From assembly GCF_003933965.1 (NCBI RefSeq), contig NZ_RSAJ01000022.1, positions 1 to 34,841 of the forward strand: a DNA stretch of 34,841 nucleotides, in the 5' to 3' direction. Position 1 is the first letter of the stretch. Every line of letters begins with the position of its first letter. Below the pieces are notes generated by a model that worked only from the letters and a program-made list of their open reading frames with translations, was not told the DNA's origin and did no database searches. This document shows, piece after piece, positions 23,545 to 31,252 of this stretch. The position numbers were made by a program, and so were the translations under genes. This DNA comes from Streptomyces sp. RP5T (GTDB lineage: Bacteria; Actinomycetota; Actinomycetes; Streptomycetales; Streptomycetaceae).

Positions 23545-24084
23545 ATGACTGAACTCGGCACCGCAGCATGGCCAGTTGGCCCGATCCGAACCGAGCGGCT
23601 CGTGCTCCGCGAGTCCGAGGCCGGGGACCGCGCCACATTCGTCGAGCTGCTCTCCTCTCCGGAGGTGCACACCTACCTCGGTGGTCCGCAGTCGCGTGCC
23701 GAGCTCGAACGCTCGGTGCCCGAGACACCCGGGCGGCGCACCGGTCACTTCGTGATCGAGCGCGACGGGGCGATGATCGGCACCGTCGAGGTCAGTCGGC
23801 ACGAGGCCGAGCGGCGCGGCCGGGTGCGGCCGGACGGCGGGGAGGCCGAGCTCGGCTACCTGCTCCTGCCGGAGGCATGGGGGCGCGGCTACGCCGCCGA
23901 GGCATGTACGGCGGCACTCGGCTGGTTCGCGCGAGCGTGTCCCGGAGTGCCCGTCGTGCTCTACACCCAGACCGCCAACCACCGCTCGATGCGGCTCGCG
24001 GCGACACTGGGGTTCACCGAGCTGGAACGGTTCCAGAAGTGGGACGCCGAACAGTGGATGGGCGTGTGGAAGCCGGCCACGTAG
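23545..24084 (+). CDS. GNAT family N-acetyltransferase
   Basis: 179-aa acetyltransferase of the RimJ/RimL-like group. Strand 1 is TERLVLRESEAGD; acetyl-CoA contact is expected in ELGYLLLPEAWGRGYAAEAC (the R/Q-x-x-G-x-G/A variant GRGYAAEA) and the C-terminal segment TANHRSMRLAATLGFTELER is typical. The substrate is unknown: a protein N terminus, aminoglycoside-like amine or metabolite are all possible. ATG 23545 is chosen; a TTG 3 codons upstream is possible. No strong ribosome site is seen. It converges on the next TetR gene. Confidence 0.9.
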   Translation: MTELGTAAWPVGPIRTERLVLRESEAGDRATFVELLSSPEVHTYLGGPQSRAELERSVPETPGRRTGHFVIERDGAMIGTVEVSRHEAERRGRVRPDGGEAELGYLLLPEAWGRGYAAEACTAALGWFARACPGVPVVLYTQTANHRSMRLAATLGFTELERFQKWDAEQWMGVWKPAT

Positions 24085-24143
24085 TCCGCTCACCAGGGCC
24101 TGCCTGAGGGCGCTCACGGTCCGCCGCGGCAGCCCGGCCCCGC

Positions 24144-24740
24144 TCAGTCCTCCCGGCGCACCGCCGCGTCGAGAAGAGGGCCGAGTTCACGGGCCACGGT
24201 CGTCAGAGGACGTACGTCCTGCTGCGCCCGTGCCATGAGAATCGCCCCTTCCAGGGAACTGACCATGAGAGTGGCCAACGCGCCGGAACGCTCCACGGGC
24301 ACGCCCATGCCGGTCAGCGCCCCGGCCACCGGACCCGTCCAGGTCGCGAACGCCTCCGCCGCGGCAGCCCGCGTGGACGCGGTCGACTCCGCCCAGTCCA
24401 CCGTGGCGGCGGCGACGGGGCAGCCACCGGCGAAGCCGGAACCCTCGTACTCGTCGGTCCACTGGCGCACCATCGCGGCGAACAGCCCGCTCGGTGTCGG
24501 TTCGGGCAGGGCGGCGAGGAAGCGGGCCACCCGGTTGCCCGCGTACCGGCCCGCCCACTGCACCGCCTCGTTGACCAGTTGTTCCTTGCCGCCCGGGAAG
24601 TAGTGCTGGAGCGAACCGCGCGGCGCACCGGCATGGGCGGCGACCTCGCGCATGCCGGTCGCGGCGACCCCGTCGCGCCGGATGAGCTGGGCCGCGCTGA
24701 AGACCATCCGCTCCCGAGCCCCCCTCTCGGACCCCGCCAT
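24144..24740 (-). CDS. TetR/AcrR family regulator, LmrA/YxaF-like
   Basis: 198-aa regulator. Helix-turn-helix: VAATGMREVAAHAGAPRGSL then QHYFPGGKEQLVNEAV; the PRGSLxHxFPGGKEQL pattern is typical of the LmrA/YxaF-like branch, which often controls drug efflux or quinone-related genes. GGAGGT lies 7 bases before ATG 24740. It is divergent from the 3-hydroxyisobutyrate-dehydrogenase-like gene, and two tandem dyads lie between them, so it likely represses both. Ligand unknown. Confidence 0.92.
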   Translation of the reverse strand: MAGSERGARERMVFSAAQLIRRDGVAATGMREVAAHAGAPRGSLQHYFPGGKEQLVNEAVQWAGRYAGNRVARFLAALPEPTPSGLFAAMVRQWTDEYEGSGFAGGCPVAAATVDWAESTASTRAAAAEAFATWTGPVAGALTGMGVPVERSGALATLMVSSLEGAILMARAQQDVRPLTTVARELGPLLDAAVRRED

Positions 24741-24777
24741 CGCCGACCTCCACGTCAGGTTCTGTGCGGCACTCACT

Positions 24778-24822
24778 CTATGACCGCCGTCATAGCCTCG
24801 CCTACTATGACCGCTGTCATAA
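24778..24822. promoter_or_regulatory. Two tandem dyad operators (CTATGAC-N4-GTCATAG)
   Basis: Site 1 is CTATGAC-CGCC-GTCATAG (24778-24795, perfect 7-bp arms). Site 2 is CTATGAC-CGCT-GTCATAA (24805-24822, one mismatch). The starts are 27 bases apart. Both lie between the divergent TetR and dehydrogenase genes. They are nearly identical to each other and are the probable operators of the adjacent TetR protein. Confidence 0.8.
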
Positions 24823-24864
24823 TGCGCTCGACGGCCTCCTTGTGAGCCGGATAGGCGGTGCCCC

Positions 24865-25755
24865 GTGTACGTCGGATTCATCGGCCTCGGAACCATGGGG
24901 CAGCCCATGGCCCTCAACCTCGCCAGGGCCGGGACACCTCTCGTCGTGTGGAACCGCACTCCCGGCCGCAGCGAGGCCCTGCGGGCCGCCGGAGCCGAGG
25001 TGGCCGAGAGCCCCGGCGAGGTCTTCGGGCGGGCCGGGACCGTGTTCCTCATGCTGGCCGACGGGACCGCCGTGGACGCCGTACTGGGGCGAGGCACCGC
25101 GGACTTCGCAGTTCTGGTGGCCGGACGGACCGTCGTGCACATGGGCACGACCTCGGCCGAGTACTCGGCCGCACTCCAGGACGCCGTCCGGGCGGCGGGC
25201 GGACGGTACGTCGAGGCTCCCGTCTCCGGGTCCCGCATCCCCGCCGAGAAGGGTGAGCTGGTGGGCATGACGGCGGGCGACGACGACGCCGTGGCAGCCG
25301 TACGTGCCCTGCTGGCCACGATGTGCCGGGAGACGTTCGACTGCGGTGCGGTGCCCGGCGCGCTGCTGATGAAGTTTTCGGTGAACCTGTTCCTGATCAC
25401 CCTCGTCACGGGGCTCACCGAGGCGTTCCACTTCGCCGAGCGCCACGGACTCGACCGGCGCCTGCTGCGGGACGTCCTGGACGCGGGCCCGATGGCCAGT
25501 GCCGTGTCCCGGGTCAAGGGGCCGAAGTTGCTGGCCCGCGACTTCACCGTGCAGGCCGCCGCGACCAACGTCCTTGAGAACAACCGCCTGATCGCCGAGG
25601 CCGCCCGCAAGGCCGGCCTGTCCTCCCCGCTCCTCGACGCCTGTCACGCCCTGTACGTGGAGGCCGTCGAGCAGGGCCACGGCGACGAGGACATGGTGGC
25701 CGTCCTGCACGCCCTGGAGGCGCGGACCGACGGCACTCAGGCGTCCGTGCGGTGA
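24865..25755 (+). CDS. NAD(P)-dependent beta-hydroxyacid dehydrogenase (3-hydroxyisobutyrate dehydrogenase-like)
   Basis: 296-aa enzyme that oxidises beta-hydroxyacids or reduces related imines/semialdehydes. Rossmann motif [20 protein letters not shown] (residues 4-23), substrate loop [16 protein letters not shown] (118-132), and the catalytic K170 with N174 in [13 protein letters not shown] are present. The exact substrate is not clear because the substrate loop is only the general type. GTG 24865 is the start that gives normal N-terminal spacing to the Rossmann motif; no strong ribosome site is seen. It is divergent from a TetR gene and probably repressed by it through the tandem dyads. 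Confidence 0.92.
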   Translation: MYVGFIGLGTMGQPMALNLARAGTPLVVWNRTPGRSEALRAAGAEVAESPGEVFGRAGTVFLMLADGTAVDAVLGRGTADFAVLVAGRTVVHMGTTSAEYSAALQDAVRAAGGRYVEAPVSGSRIPAEKGELVGMTAGDDDAVAAVRALLATMCRETFDCGAVPGALLMKFSVNLFLITLVTGLTEAFHFAERHGLDRRLLRDVLDAGPMASAVSRVKGPKLLARDFTVQAAATNVLENNRLIAEAARKAGLSSPLLDACHALYVEAVEQGHGDEDMVAVLHALEARTDGTQASVR

Positions 25756-25890
25756 TCGCAGGACCCGGCGAGGCGTGAACGCCGACCCGAAGGTGCCGGC
25801 CCCCATGGCGGCCCCTCCGCTTTCACCGCACCCTTCCGCCCATGGCTCTCGCCCTCCCTGGACCGTTCGGGGGGCGGCCCCGATCGGGAC

Positions 25891-25915
25891 GACTCGAAAA
25901 CGCCGATGTGGGAAC
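25891..25915 (+). promoter_or_regulatory. Possible stress-type promoter before the SRPBCC-FdhF pair
   Basis: GACT (25891-25894), 15 bases, then GGGAAC (25910-25915). The Streptomyces SigB-type consensus is GNNT-N14-16-GGGTAY, so this has one mismatch. It lies 72 bases before the SRPBCC start. The gap from 25756 shows no other clear feature. Such short motifs arise by chance, so this is only suggestive. Confidence 0.35.
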
Positions 25916-25987
25916 CGGTAGAGGAGCCCTGACGCACGAAGGGGGCCGGGGAGCGCGACGCCCGGTGTCCTTCCCGGAGGAGAGACC

Positions 25988-26611
25988 ATGATGGCGCCTG
26001 AACACGACTCCCAGCAGGCCGTCCCGAACACGCCGGGGATGCGCCCCGACGGTGACGGCGTCACGCGCCGCCGGCCCCTGCGGCGGCAGCACATAGCGGA
26101 GACGGTCGAGGTCGCGGTGCCCGTGCGGACGGCGTACGACCAGTGGACGCAGTTCAAGACCTTCCCCCGCTTCTCGAGCGTCGTGCACGGCGTGGAGCAG
26201 GTCAGGCCCACCGTGACCGCCTGGACCATCGGCTACGGGCCGCTGCGCCGCCGTTTCGCGGTGGAGATCGTCGAGCAGGACCCCGACGCCTACCTGGCCT
26301 GGCGCGGTCTGGAGCAGCGCCCCTCCCACCAGGGCGAGGTCGAGTTCCGGCCGACGGAGTCGGGCGGCACGGCGATCACCGTCCGGATGCTCCTCGAACC
26401 GCGGGGGGCCACGAAACGCCTCACCGGCTCCTCCAAGGTCACGCAGGTGACCGCCCGGCTGGTGCGCCGCGAACTCCAGAACTTCAAGCAGTTCATCGAA
26501 GGGCTGGGCCAGGCGGGCGGCGCCTGGCGGGGCACCATCCGCAACGGCCGGGTACAGCACGACCACCCGGAACCGCCGAGGAGCCGCGTGGCCCAGTGGC
26601 CCGTCGGCTGA
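25988..26611 (+). CDS. SRPBCC family protein (polyketide cyclase/dehydrase-like)
   Basis: 207-aa protein with an SRPBCC helix-grip domain: ETVEVAVPVRTAYDQWTQFK then FPRFSSVVHGVEQV, which is the typical start of cyclase/dehydrase-like or CoQ-binding members, and the C-terminal helix VRRELQNFKQFIEGLGQAGG. The domain sits between an unstructured N-terminal ~30 residues and a Pro-rich tail. It may bind a hydrophobic ligand. ATG 25988 (or 25991) follows GGAGGAGA. The FdhF/YdeP gene begins 68 bases after it on the same strand, suggesting an operon in which the SRPBCC protein assists or is co-expressed with the oxidoreductase. Confidence 0.85.
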   Translation: MMAPEHDSQQAVPNTPGMRPDGDGVTRRRPLRRQHIAETVEVAVPVRTAYDQWTQFKTFPRFSSVVHGVEQVRPTVTAWTIGYGPLRRRFAVEIVEQDPDAYLAWRGLEQRPSHQGEVEFRPTESGGTAITVRMLLEPRGATKRLTGSSKVTQVTARLVRRELQNFKQFIEGLGQAGGAWRGTIRNGRVQHDHPEPPRSRVAQWPVG

Positions 26612-26679
26612 CCCGCGGACCGGACGCGCAGGACACAGCGGCCGCGGCGCGCGAGTCGCGGCAAGAGAAAGGCGATGCG

Positions 26680-28992
26680 ATGCAGAACCCGCCCGGCGAG
26701 GAGCCGGAGACCACCCTCTCCGTGACACCACCGAAGAAGTGGGCGGCCGGGGTTCCCGCTGTCGTGCACGCGCTGGAGTACTCCCTGGAGCAGACGTCCC
26801 CGCGCAAGACGGGGGTGGACCTGCTGGCCATGAACCAGGTGGGCGGGATCGACTGTCCCGGCTGTGCCTGGGCGGACCCGGCACCGGGGAAGCGCCACCG
26901 CAACGAGTACTGCGAGAACGGCGCCAAGCACATCAACGACGAGGCCACCAAGCGCCGGATCAGCGCCGACTTCTTCCGTGAGCACAGTGTCCCGGACCTC
27001 GCCGCCCGCTCCGACATGTGGCTCAACCAGCAGGGCCGGCTCACCGAGCCGATGATCAAGCGGCCGGGCTCCGACCACTACGAGCCCGTCGGCTGGAACG
27101 AGGCCCTGGGTGTGCTGGCGAGCGAACTCACCTCGCTCTCCTCCCCCGACGAGGCCGTCTTCTACACCTCGGGCCGGGCCAGCAACGAGGCCGCCTTCGT
27201 CCTCCAGCTCTTCGCCCGCGCCTTCGGCACCAACAACCTGCCCGACTGCAGCAACATGTGCCACGAGTCCAGCGGCTTCGCCCTGAGCGAGACGCTCGGC
27301 ACCGGCAAGGGCACCGTCAGCCTCGACGACCTCCACCACGCCGAGCTGATCTTTCTCGTCGGGCAGAATCCCGGCACCAACCACCCGCGCCAGCTGACCG
27401 CCCTGGAGGAGGCCAAGCGCAACGGCGCCCGCATCGTGGCGGTCAACCCGCTGCCCGAGGCCGGGCTGCGACGCTTCAAGAACCCGCAGAAGCCGCGCGG
27501 GGTCGTCGGACGCGGCACCCAGATCGCCGACCGCTTCCTGCACATCAAGCCCGGCGGCGACCTCGCCCTCTTCCAGGCCCTCAACCGCCTGCTGCTGGAG
27601 GCCGAGGACGCCCGGCCCGGCACCGTCCTGGACCACGACTTCATCGACGCGCACACCGCCGGCTTCGAGGAGTTCGCCGAGCACGCCCGCTCCGTCGACT
27701 GGGACGACGTGCGCGCGGCGACCGGGCTGACCCGCGAGGAGATCGAGAAGGTCCGCGACGAGGTCCTGCGCAGCGAACGCGTCGTCGTCTGCTGGGCGAT
27801 GGGCATCACCCAGCACAAGCACGGCGTGCCCACCATCCGGGAGATCGTCAACTTCATGATGCTGCGCGGCAACCTGGGGCGGGCGGGCACCGGCGTCTGC
27901 CCGGTGCGCGGCCACAGCAACGTCCAGGGCGACCGCACGATGGGCATCTGGGAGCAGATGCCGGACTCGTTCCTCGACGCGCTCCAGAAGGAGTTCTGCT
28001 TCGACCCGCCGCGCCCGCACGGCCTCGACTCGGTGAACTCGATCAAGGCGATGCGTGAGGGCCGCGTCAAGGTGTTCCTCGCGCTGGCCGGCAATTTCGT
28101 CCGCGCCGCTCCCGACAGCGAGGTCACCGAGGAGGCGATGCGTTCGTGCCGGCTGACCGCCCACATCTCCACCAAGCTGAACCGGTCGCACACCGTGTGC
28201 GGTGACACCGCGCTGATCCTGCCGACGCTCGGCCGTACCGAACGCGACGTCCAGGCCGACGGCGAGCAGTTCGTCACGGTGGAGAACTCCATGAGCGAGG
28301 TTCACACCTCCCAGGGGCGCCTCGAACCGGCTTCCCACCAGCTGCTGAGCGAGGTCGCGATCCTGTGCCGGCTCGCCCGCCGCACCCTCGACGGCAAGCC
28401 GGACATCCCCTGGGACCGGTTCGAGGGGGACTACGGCACGATCCGCGACCACATCTCCCGCATCGTGCCGGGGTTCCACGACTTCAACGCGCGGGTGACG
28501 CGCCCCGGTGGCTTCCAGCTGCCCAACCCCGTCAACGAGGGCGTGTTCAACACCGCTGTCGGCAAGGCGCTGTTCACCCGCAACGAGCCGGTCGTCCCGA
28601 GGGCGCCCGAGGGCCATCTGCTGCTGCAGACCCTGCGTTCGCACGACCAGTGGAACACCATCCCCTACACGCTCAACGACCGGTACCGCGGCATCCACGG
28701 CAGCCGCCACGTCGTGCTCGTCAACCCGGCCGACCTCGCCGGCCTCGGCCTCGCCCAGGGCGACCACGTCGACCTGGTGAGTGTCTGGGCGGACGGCATC
28801 GAGCGCCGCGCACAGGACTTCGAGGTCGTCCCCTACCCGACCGCGCCGGGTTCGGCCGCCGCCTACTACCCCGAGACCAATGTCCTGGTGCCGCTGGACA
28901 GCGTCGCCGACATCAGCAACCAGCCCACGTCGAAGGGCATCGTCGTACGCCTGGAACCGACCCCGGACCGGCCGACCCCCGCCTCGGCCTGA
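26680..28992 (+). CDS. FdhF/YdeP-family molybdopterin oxidoreductase
   Basis: 770-aa molybdopterin oxidoreductase of the FdhF/YdeP (formate dehydrogenase alpha-like) branch; E. coli YdeP is linked to acid resistance. The N terminus holds GGIDCPGCAWADP (C59, C62) and YCENGAKH (C78), few Cys for a full 4Fe-4S site; then the molybdopterin-binding parts VFYTSGRASNEAAF, FLVGQNPGTNHPRQL, and the C-terminal PVRGHSNVQGDRTMGI and NDRYRGIHGSRHVVLVNPAD. The substrate is unknown; there is no formate-specific partner, so formate dehydrogenase activity is not claimed. ATG 26680 is used as the family start; the longer frame crosses the SRPBCC gene. GAAAGG lies 7 bases before it. Confidence 0.93.
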   Translation: MQNPPGEEPETTLSVTPPKKWAAGVPAVVHALEYSLEQTSPRKTGVDLLAMNQVGGIDCPGCAWADPAPGKRHRNEYCENGAKHINDEATKRRISADFFREHSVPDLAARSDMWLNQQGRLTEPMIKRPGSDHYEPVGWNEALGVLASELTSLSSPDEAVFYTSGRASNEAAFVLQLFARAFGTNNLPDCSNMCHESSGFALSETLGTGKGTVSLDDLHHAELIFLVGQNPGTNHPRQLTALEEAKRNGARIVAVNPLPEAGLRRFKNPQKPRGVVGRGTQIADRFLHIKPGGDLALFQALNRLLLEAEDARPGTVLDHDFIDAHTAGFEEFAEHARSVDWDDVRAATGLTREEIEKVRDEVLRSERVVVCWAMGITQHKHGVPTIREIVNFMMLRGNLGRAGTGVCPVRGHSNVQGDRTMGIWEQMPDSFLDALQKEFCFDPPRPHGLDSVNSIKAMREGRVKVFLALAGNFVRAAPDSEVTEEAMRSCRLTAHISTKLNRSHTVCGDTALILPTLGRTERDVQADGEQFVTVENSMSEVHTSQGRLEPASHQLLSEVAILCRLARRTLDGKPDIPWDRFEGDYGTIRDHISRIVPGFHDFNARVTRPGGFQLPNPVNEGVFNTAVGKALFTRNEPVVPRAPEGHLLLQTLRSHDQWNTIPYTLNDRYRGIHGSRHVVLVNPADLAGLGLAQGDHVDLVSVWADGIERRAQDFEVVPYPTAPGSAAAYYPETNVLVPLDSVADISNQPTSKGIVVRLEPTPDRPTPASA

Positions 28993-29327
28993 ACATCGGC
29001 ACCCCCACCGGGCCCGCCCTGCGGCGCAGACACCTCCCGTCACGGTGTCCGGCTCGTCGGCGGCTTCCGCGCGAACAGCGAAACCCACCTCGCCTTCCCC
29101 GGATCGCTCCCCGCATGCGCGGCTTCCCTCAATCGAGAGACATAGGGCACACCCCCCGAACAACTCGGCGCGACGGGGTAAGCGGATTCAGGTAAGGGCG
29201 TCAGACGACTGTTGCCGTTTGACCGCGAAAGCCGGGTAGCAACACAGTGACCGTGTCGGACGTACAGGGAAGGACCCGGAATGCTCCGGTGGGCGGAGAC
29301 CACTGCGCCGACGGCGCGATCGGCGGA
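28993..29327. other. Intergenic region after FdhF
   Basis: No gene is seen. A weak stem GACACC (29029-29034) and GGTGTC (29044-29049) with a 9-base loop may terminate the FdhF message. Near 29217-29239 GTTT, 13 bases and GGGTAG resemble a SigB promoter on the plus strand, but the spacing is short, the last base does not match, and it would read antisense into the MarR gene. Confidence 0.4.
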
Positions 29328-29810
29328 TCAGGCAGTCCTGCTGTCGGAACCCCTCGCCTCGTCGTGCGTCTGTGCCGCCGCGGCGGCGCAGAACGCCTCC
29401 AGCCCTTCCAGCAGTGCGACCCGCTTGTCGGCAGGCATGTCCGCCAGCACGGTCCGCAACTCCCTCTCCCTGCGGCCACGCAGGTCGACGAGGAAGGCGC
29501 GGCCCCGGCCACTGAGGTGCAGCCGCACCTCCCGCCGGTTCTCCTCGCTGACGACCCGCTCGACGAACCCGGCCGCCACCAGCCGGTCGCACAGCCGGCT
29601 GGTGGACGGCGGGGTCGAGGCGAGCGACTCGGCGAGCGTGCGCAGGTTGATGCCGTCGTGGTGCTCAAGGATGTGCAGGACCCTGAGCTGTGACGCGGAG
29701 GTGGGCGCGGTCGAGGCCCGGCCCCACACGACCTCCAGCAGCTCGACGGCCGTGGTGGTCACGCGTGCGACCTCATCGGGCTCGGGGCGGCGGAAGGCAG
29801 TCACGATCAC
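29328..29810 (-). CDS. MarR family transcriptional regulator
   Basis: 160-aa winged helix-turn-helix regulator. The DNA-binding part is SQLRVLHILEHHDGINLRTL, then STPPSTSRLCDRLVAAGFVE and the wing RVVSEENRREVRLHLSGRG; terminal helices form the dimer interface. The start is GTG 29810 with only a weak GAGAG nearby. It is divergent from the GAF/PPM phosphatase gene; the 135-base gap holds an 18-base dyad. It may control the phosphatase and perhaps the rsbR promoter, which has a MarR-like dyad. Ligand unknown. Confidence 0.9.
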   Translation of the reverse strand: MIVTAFRRPEPDEVARVTTTAVELLEVVWGRASTAPTSASQLRVLHILEHHDGINLRTLAESLASTPPSTSRLCDRLVAAGFVERVVSEENRREVRLHLSGRGRAFLVDLRGRRERELRTVLADMPADKRVALLEGLEAFCAAAAAQTHDEARGSDSRTA

Positions 29811-29817
29811 ACTCTCG

Positions 29818-29835
29818 CAGGCACTGGGGTGCCTG
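29818..29835. promoter_or_regulatory. Dyad between MarR and phosphatase genes
   Basis: Perfect CAGGCAC (29818-29824) and GTGCCTG (29829-29835) around TGGG. It lies 7 bases upstream of the MarR GTG start, where a repressor would block its promoter. The sequence does not match the rsbR dyad, so it may be a hairpin instead of an operator. Confidence 0.45.
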
Positions 29836-29945
29836 TCAGCGTACTAGGCGCGTTCCCAGACCACACAGGACCGGGACGGTCGAAGCGGGCCCGCCTCGTG
29901 AGCGGCCCCGTACGTCGTCCCGTGAAGGACAGGTGTTTTTCCCAC

Positions 29946-31118
29946 ATGAAGAGATATCTGGCCGTTGAACGCGCTCTGCGTACAGCGGCCCCCCACGAGT
30001 TGCTCGACGCCGTCCGAGCCGTGCTGATCGAGCAGTACGGCGCGCACGACGTCGAGCTGTTCATGGCCGACTACAGCCTGAGTGTGCTCCAGCCGGTATC
30101 GGTGCTGCCGCACACGCTGGAGCCGGTGTCGGTCCACAACAGTCCGGTCGGCCGCGCCTTCGGCTCGCAGAAGCCGCACCGGGAGACGGGGCGCGACGGG
30201 CGCACATGTCTGCATCTGCCGGTCAGTGTGCGCGGCGACCGGCTCGGCGTGCTGTCCGTGACCCTGCCCGACGGCGAGGCCACGCAGCAGTGGGAGTCCG
30301 AGCTGGCCGACATCGCCGACGTCCTGGGCCACGAGGTGGTCGTCGCGGAGCGCGACACCGACCTGTACCTCCAGGCGCGGCGCAAGGACCGGCTGACGCT
30401 GGCCGCGGAGATGCAGTGGCAGCTGCTGCCCGGGCGCGCCTGCTCCCGCCCCGAGTACGAGCTGGGTGCCCAGCTGGAGCCGGCCTACGCGATCTTCGGT
30501 GACAACTTCGACTGGTCCGCCACCGCCGACCACCTGATGCTGTACGTCACCAACGGCATGGGCGAGGGCATAGAGGCGTCCCTGCTGACGAACCTCGCCA
30601 TCAACGCGCTGCGCAACGCCCGGCGGGCCGGACTGCCCATCGCCGACCAGGCGGCCCTGGCCGACCAGGCCGTCTACGCCCACTACCGGGGGCGGTCCTA
30701 CCTGTCGGTCCTGATGTTCGACTTCGACCTGGCCACCGGCCGGGCGACCGTCGTGGACGCGGGCTCCCCGCAGCTGCTGCGGCTGCGCGACGGCTCCGTG
30801 GAGCGAGTCGAGTTCGACGCCCAGCTGCCGCTCGGCATGTTCGAGGAGACCGACTACGCCGCGCAGGACTTCCGGGCCGAGCCCGGCGACCGGCTCGTCT
30901 TCGTCAGCGACGGAGTCCACGACGTGGCCTCCCCCAGGGGCGAGGCGTACGGCGAGGGGGCGCTGGCCCGGGCCATCCACTCCACCCGGCTGCTGCCCGC
31001 CGCCGAGGTGCCGCGCGCCATTCTGCGGGAGCTGACCGGCCACCGCGGCGAGGCCATGCCGGACGACGACGCGCTGGTCGTGTGTCTTGACTGGCACGGC
31101 AGGCCGCGGGTCGACTGA
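29946..31118 (+). CDS. GAF domain PPM/SpoIIE-type phosphatase, RsbU/RsbP-like
   Basis: 390-aa protein. Residues ~1-140 look like a GAF-type sensor domain; residues ~150-385 a SpoIIE-like PPM phosphatase, joined by RKDRLTLAAEMQWQLLPGRA, the usual amphipathic linker. Metal-site regions are GDNFDW (185-190), VTNGMGEGIEASLL (Asn203 in the place of the expected Asp), VFVSDGVHD, and PDDDALVV near the end. It likely dephosphorylates an STAS anti-sigma-factor antagonist, as in partner-switching, if active. ATG 29946 is chosen because the GAF fold begins there; a purine-rich AAGGACAGG lies about 13 bases upstream. It precedes the rsbR operon by 134 bases on the same strand. Confidence 0.88.
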   Translation: MKRYLAVERALRTAAPHELLDAVRAVLIEQYGAHDVELFMADYSLSVLQPVSVLPHTLEPVSVHNSPVGRAFGSQKPHRETGRDGRTCLHLPVSVRGDRLGVLSVTLPDGEATQQWESELADIADVLGHEVVVAERDTDLYLQARRKDRLTLAAEMQWQLLPGRACSRPEYELGAQLEPAYAIFGDNFDWSATADHLMLYVTNGMGEGIEASLLTNLAINALRNARRAGLPIADQAALADQAVYAHYRGRSYLSVLMFDFDLATGRATVVDAGSPQLLRLRDGSVERVEFDAQLPLGMFEETDYAAQDFRAEPGDRLVFVSDGVHDVASPRGEAYGEGALARAIHSTRLLPAAEVPRAILRELTGHRGEAMPDDDALVVCLDWHGRPRVD

Positions 31119-31181
31119 GGGCGGGCCGGCCCCGTGGCGGTGGGGGCATGTTGTTCACCGCACACGCACGCGTTAACGTTT

Positions 31182-31208
31182 GCCATGCGGCAATAATTGC
31201 CACATGGC
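31182..31208. promoter_or_regulatory. 27-bp dyad before rsbR
   Basis: GCCATG (31182-31187), C, GGCAAT (31189-31194), A, ATTGCC (31196-31201), A, CATGGC (31203-31208). All twelve arm pairs match; only the paired spacer bases differ. The TTGCC/GGCAA core is like many MarR-family operators. It lies 44 bases before the rsbR ATG, at the expected promoter. The MarR gene at 29.3 kb is the nearest candidate binder. Confidence 0.75.
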
Positions 31209-31252
31209 CTGACCGCTCGGCGGGCCGGAACGGCCTCGCAGGCAGGGAGACG

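Noticed and set aside
26290..29163. 957-codon open frame on the minus strand opposite FdhF/YdeP
   Set aside because: Low-complexity Asp/Val/Gly/Leu composition, no motif, and fully opposite a well-supported gene.
29281..29847. 188-codon plus-strand frame opposite the MarR gene
   Set aside because: Ser/Arg-rich shadow of the MarR gene with no domain; a SigB-like motif upstream of it is weak and would only produce antisense RNA.
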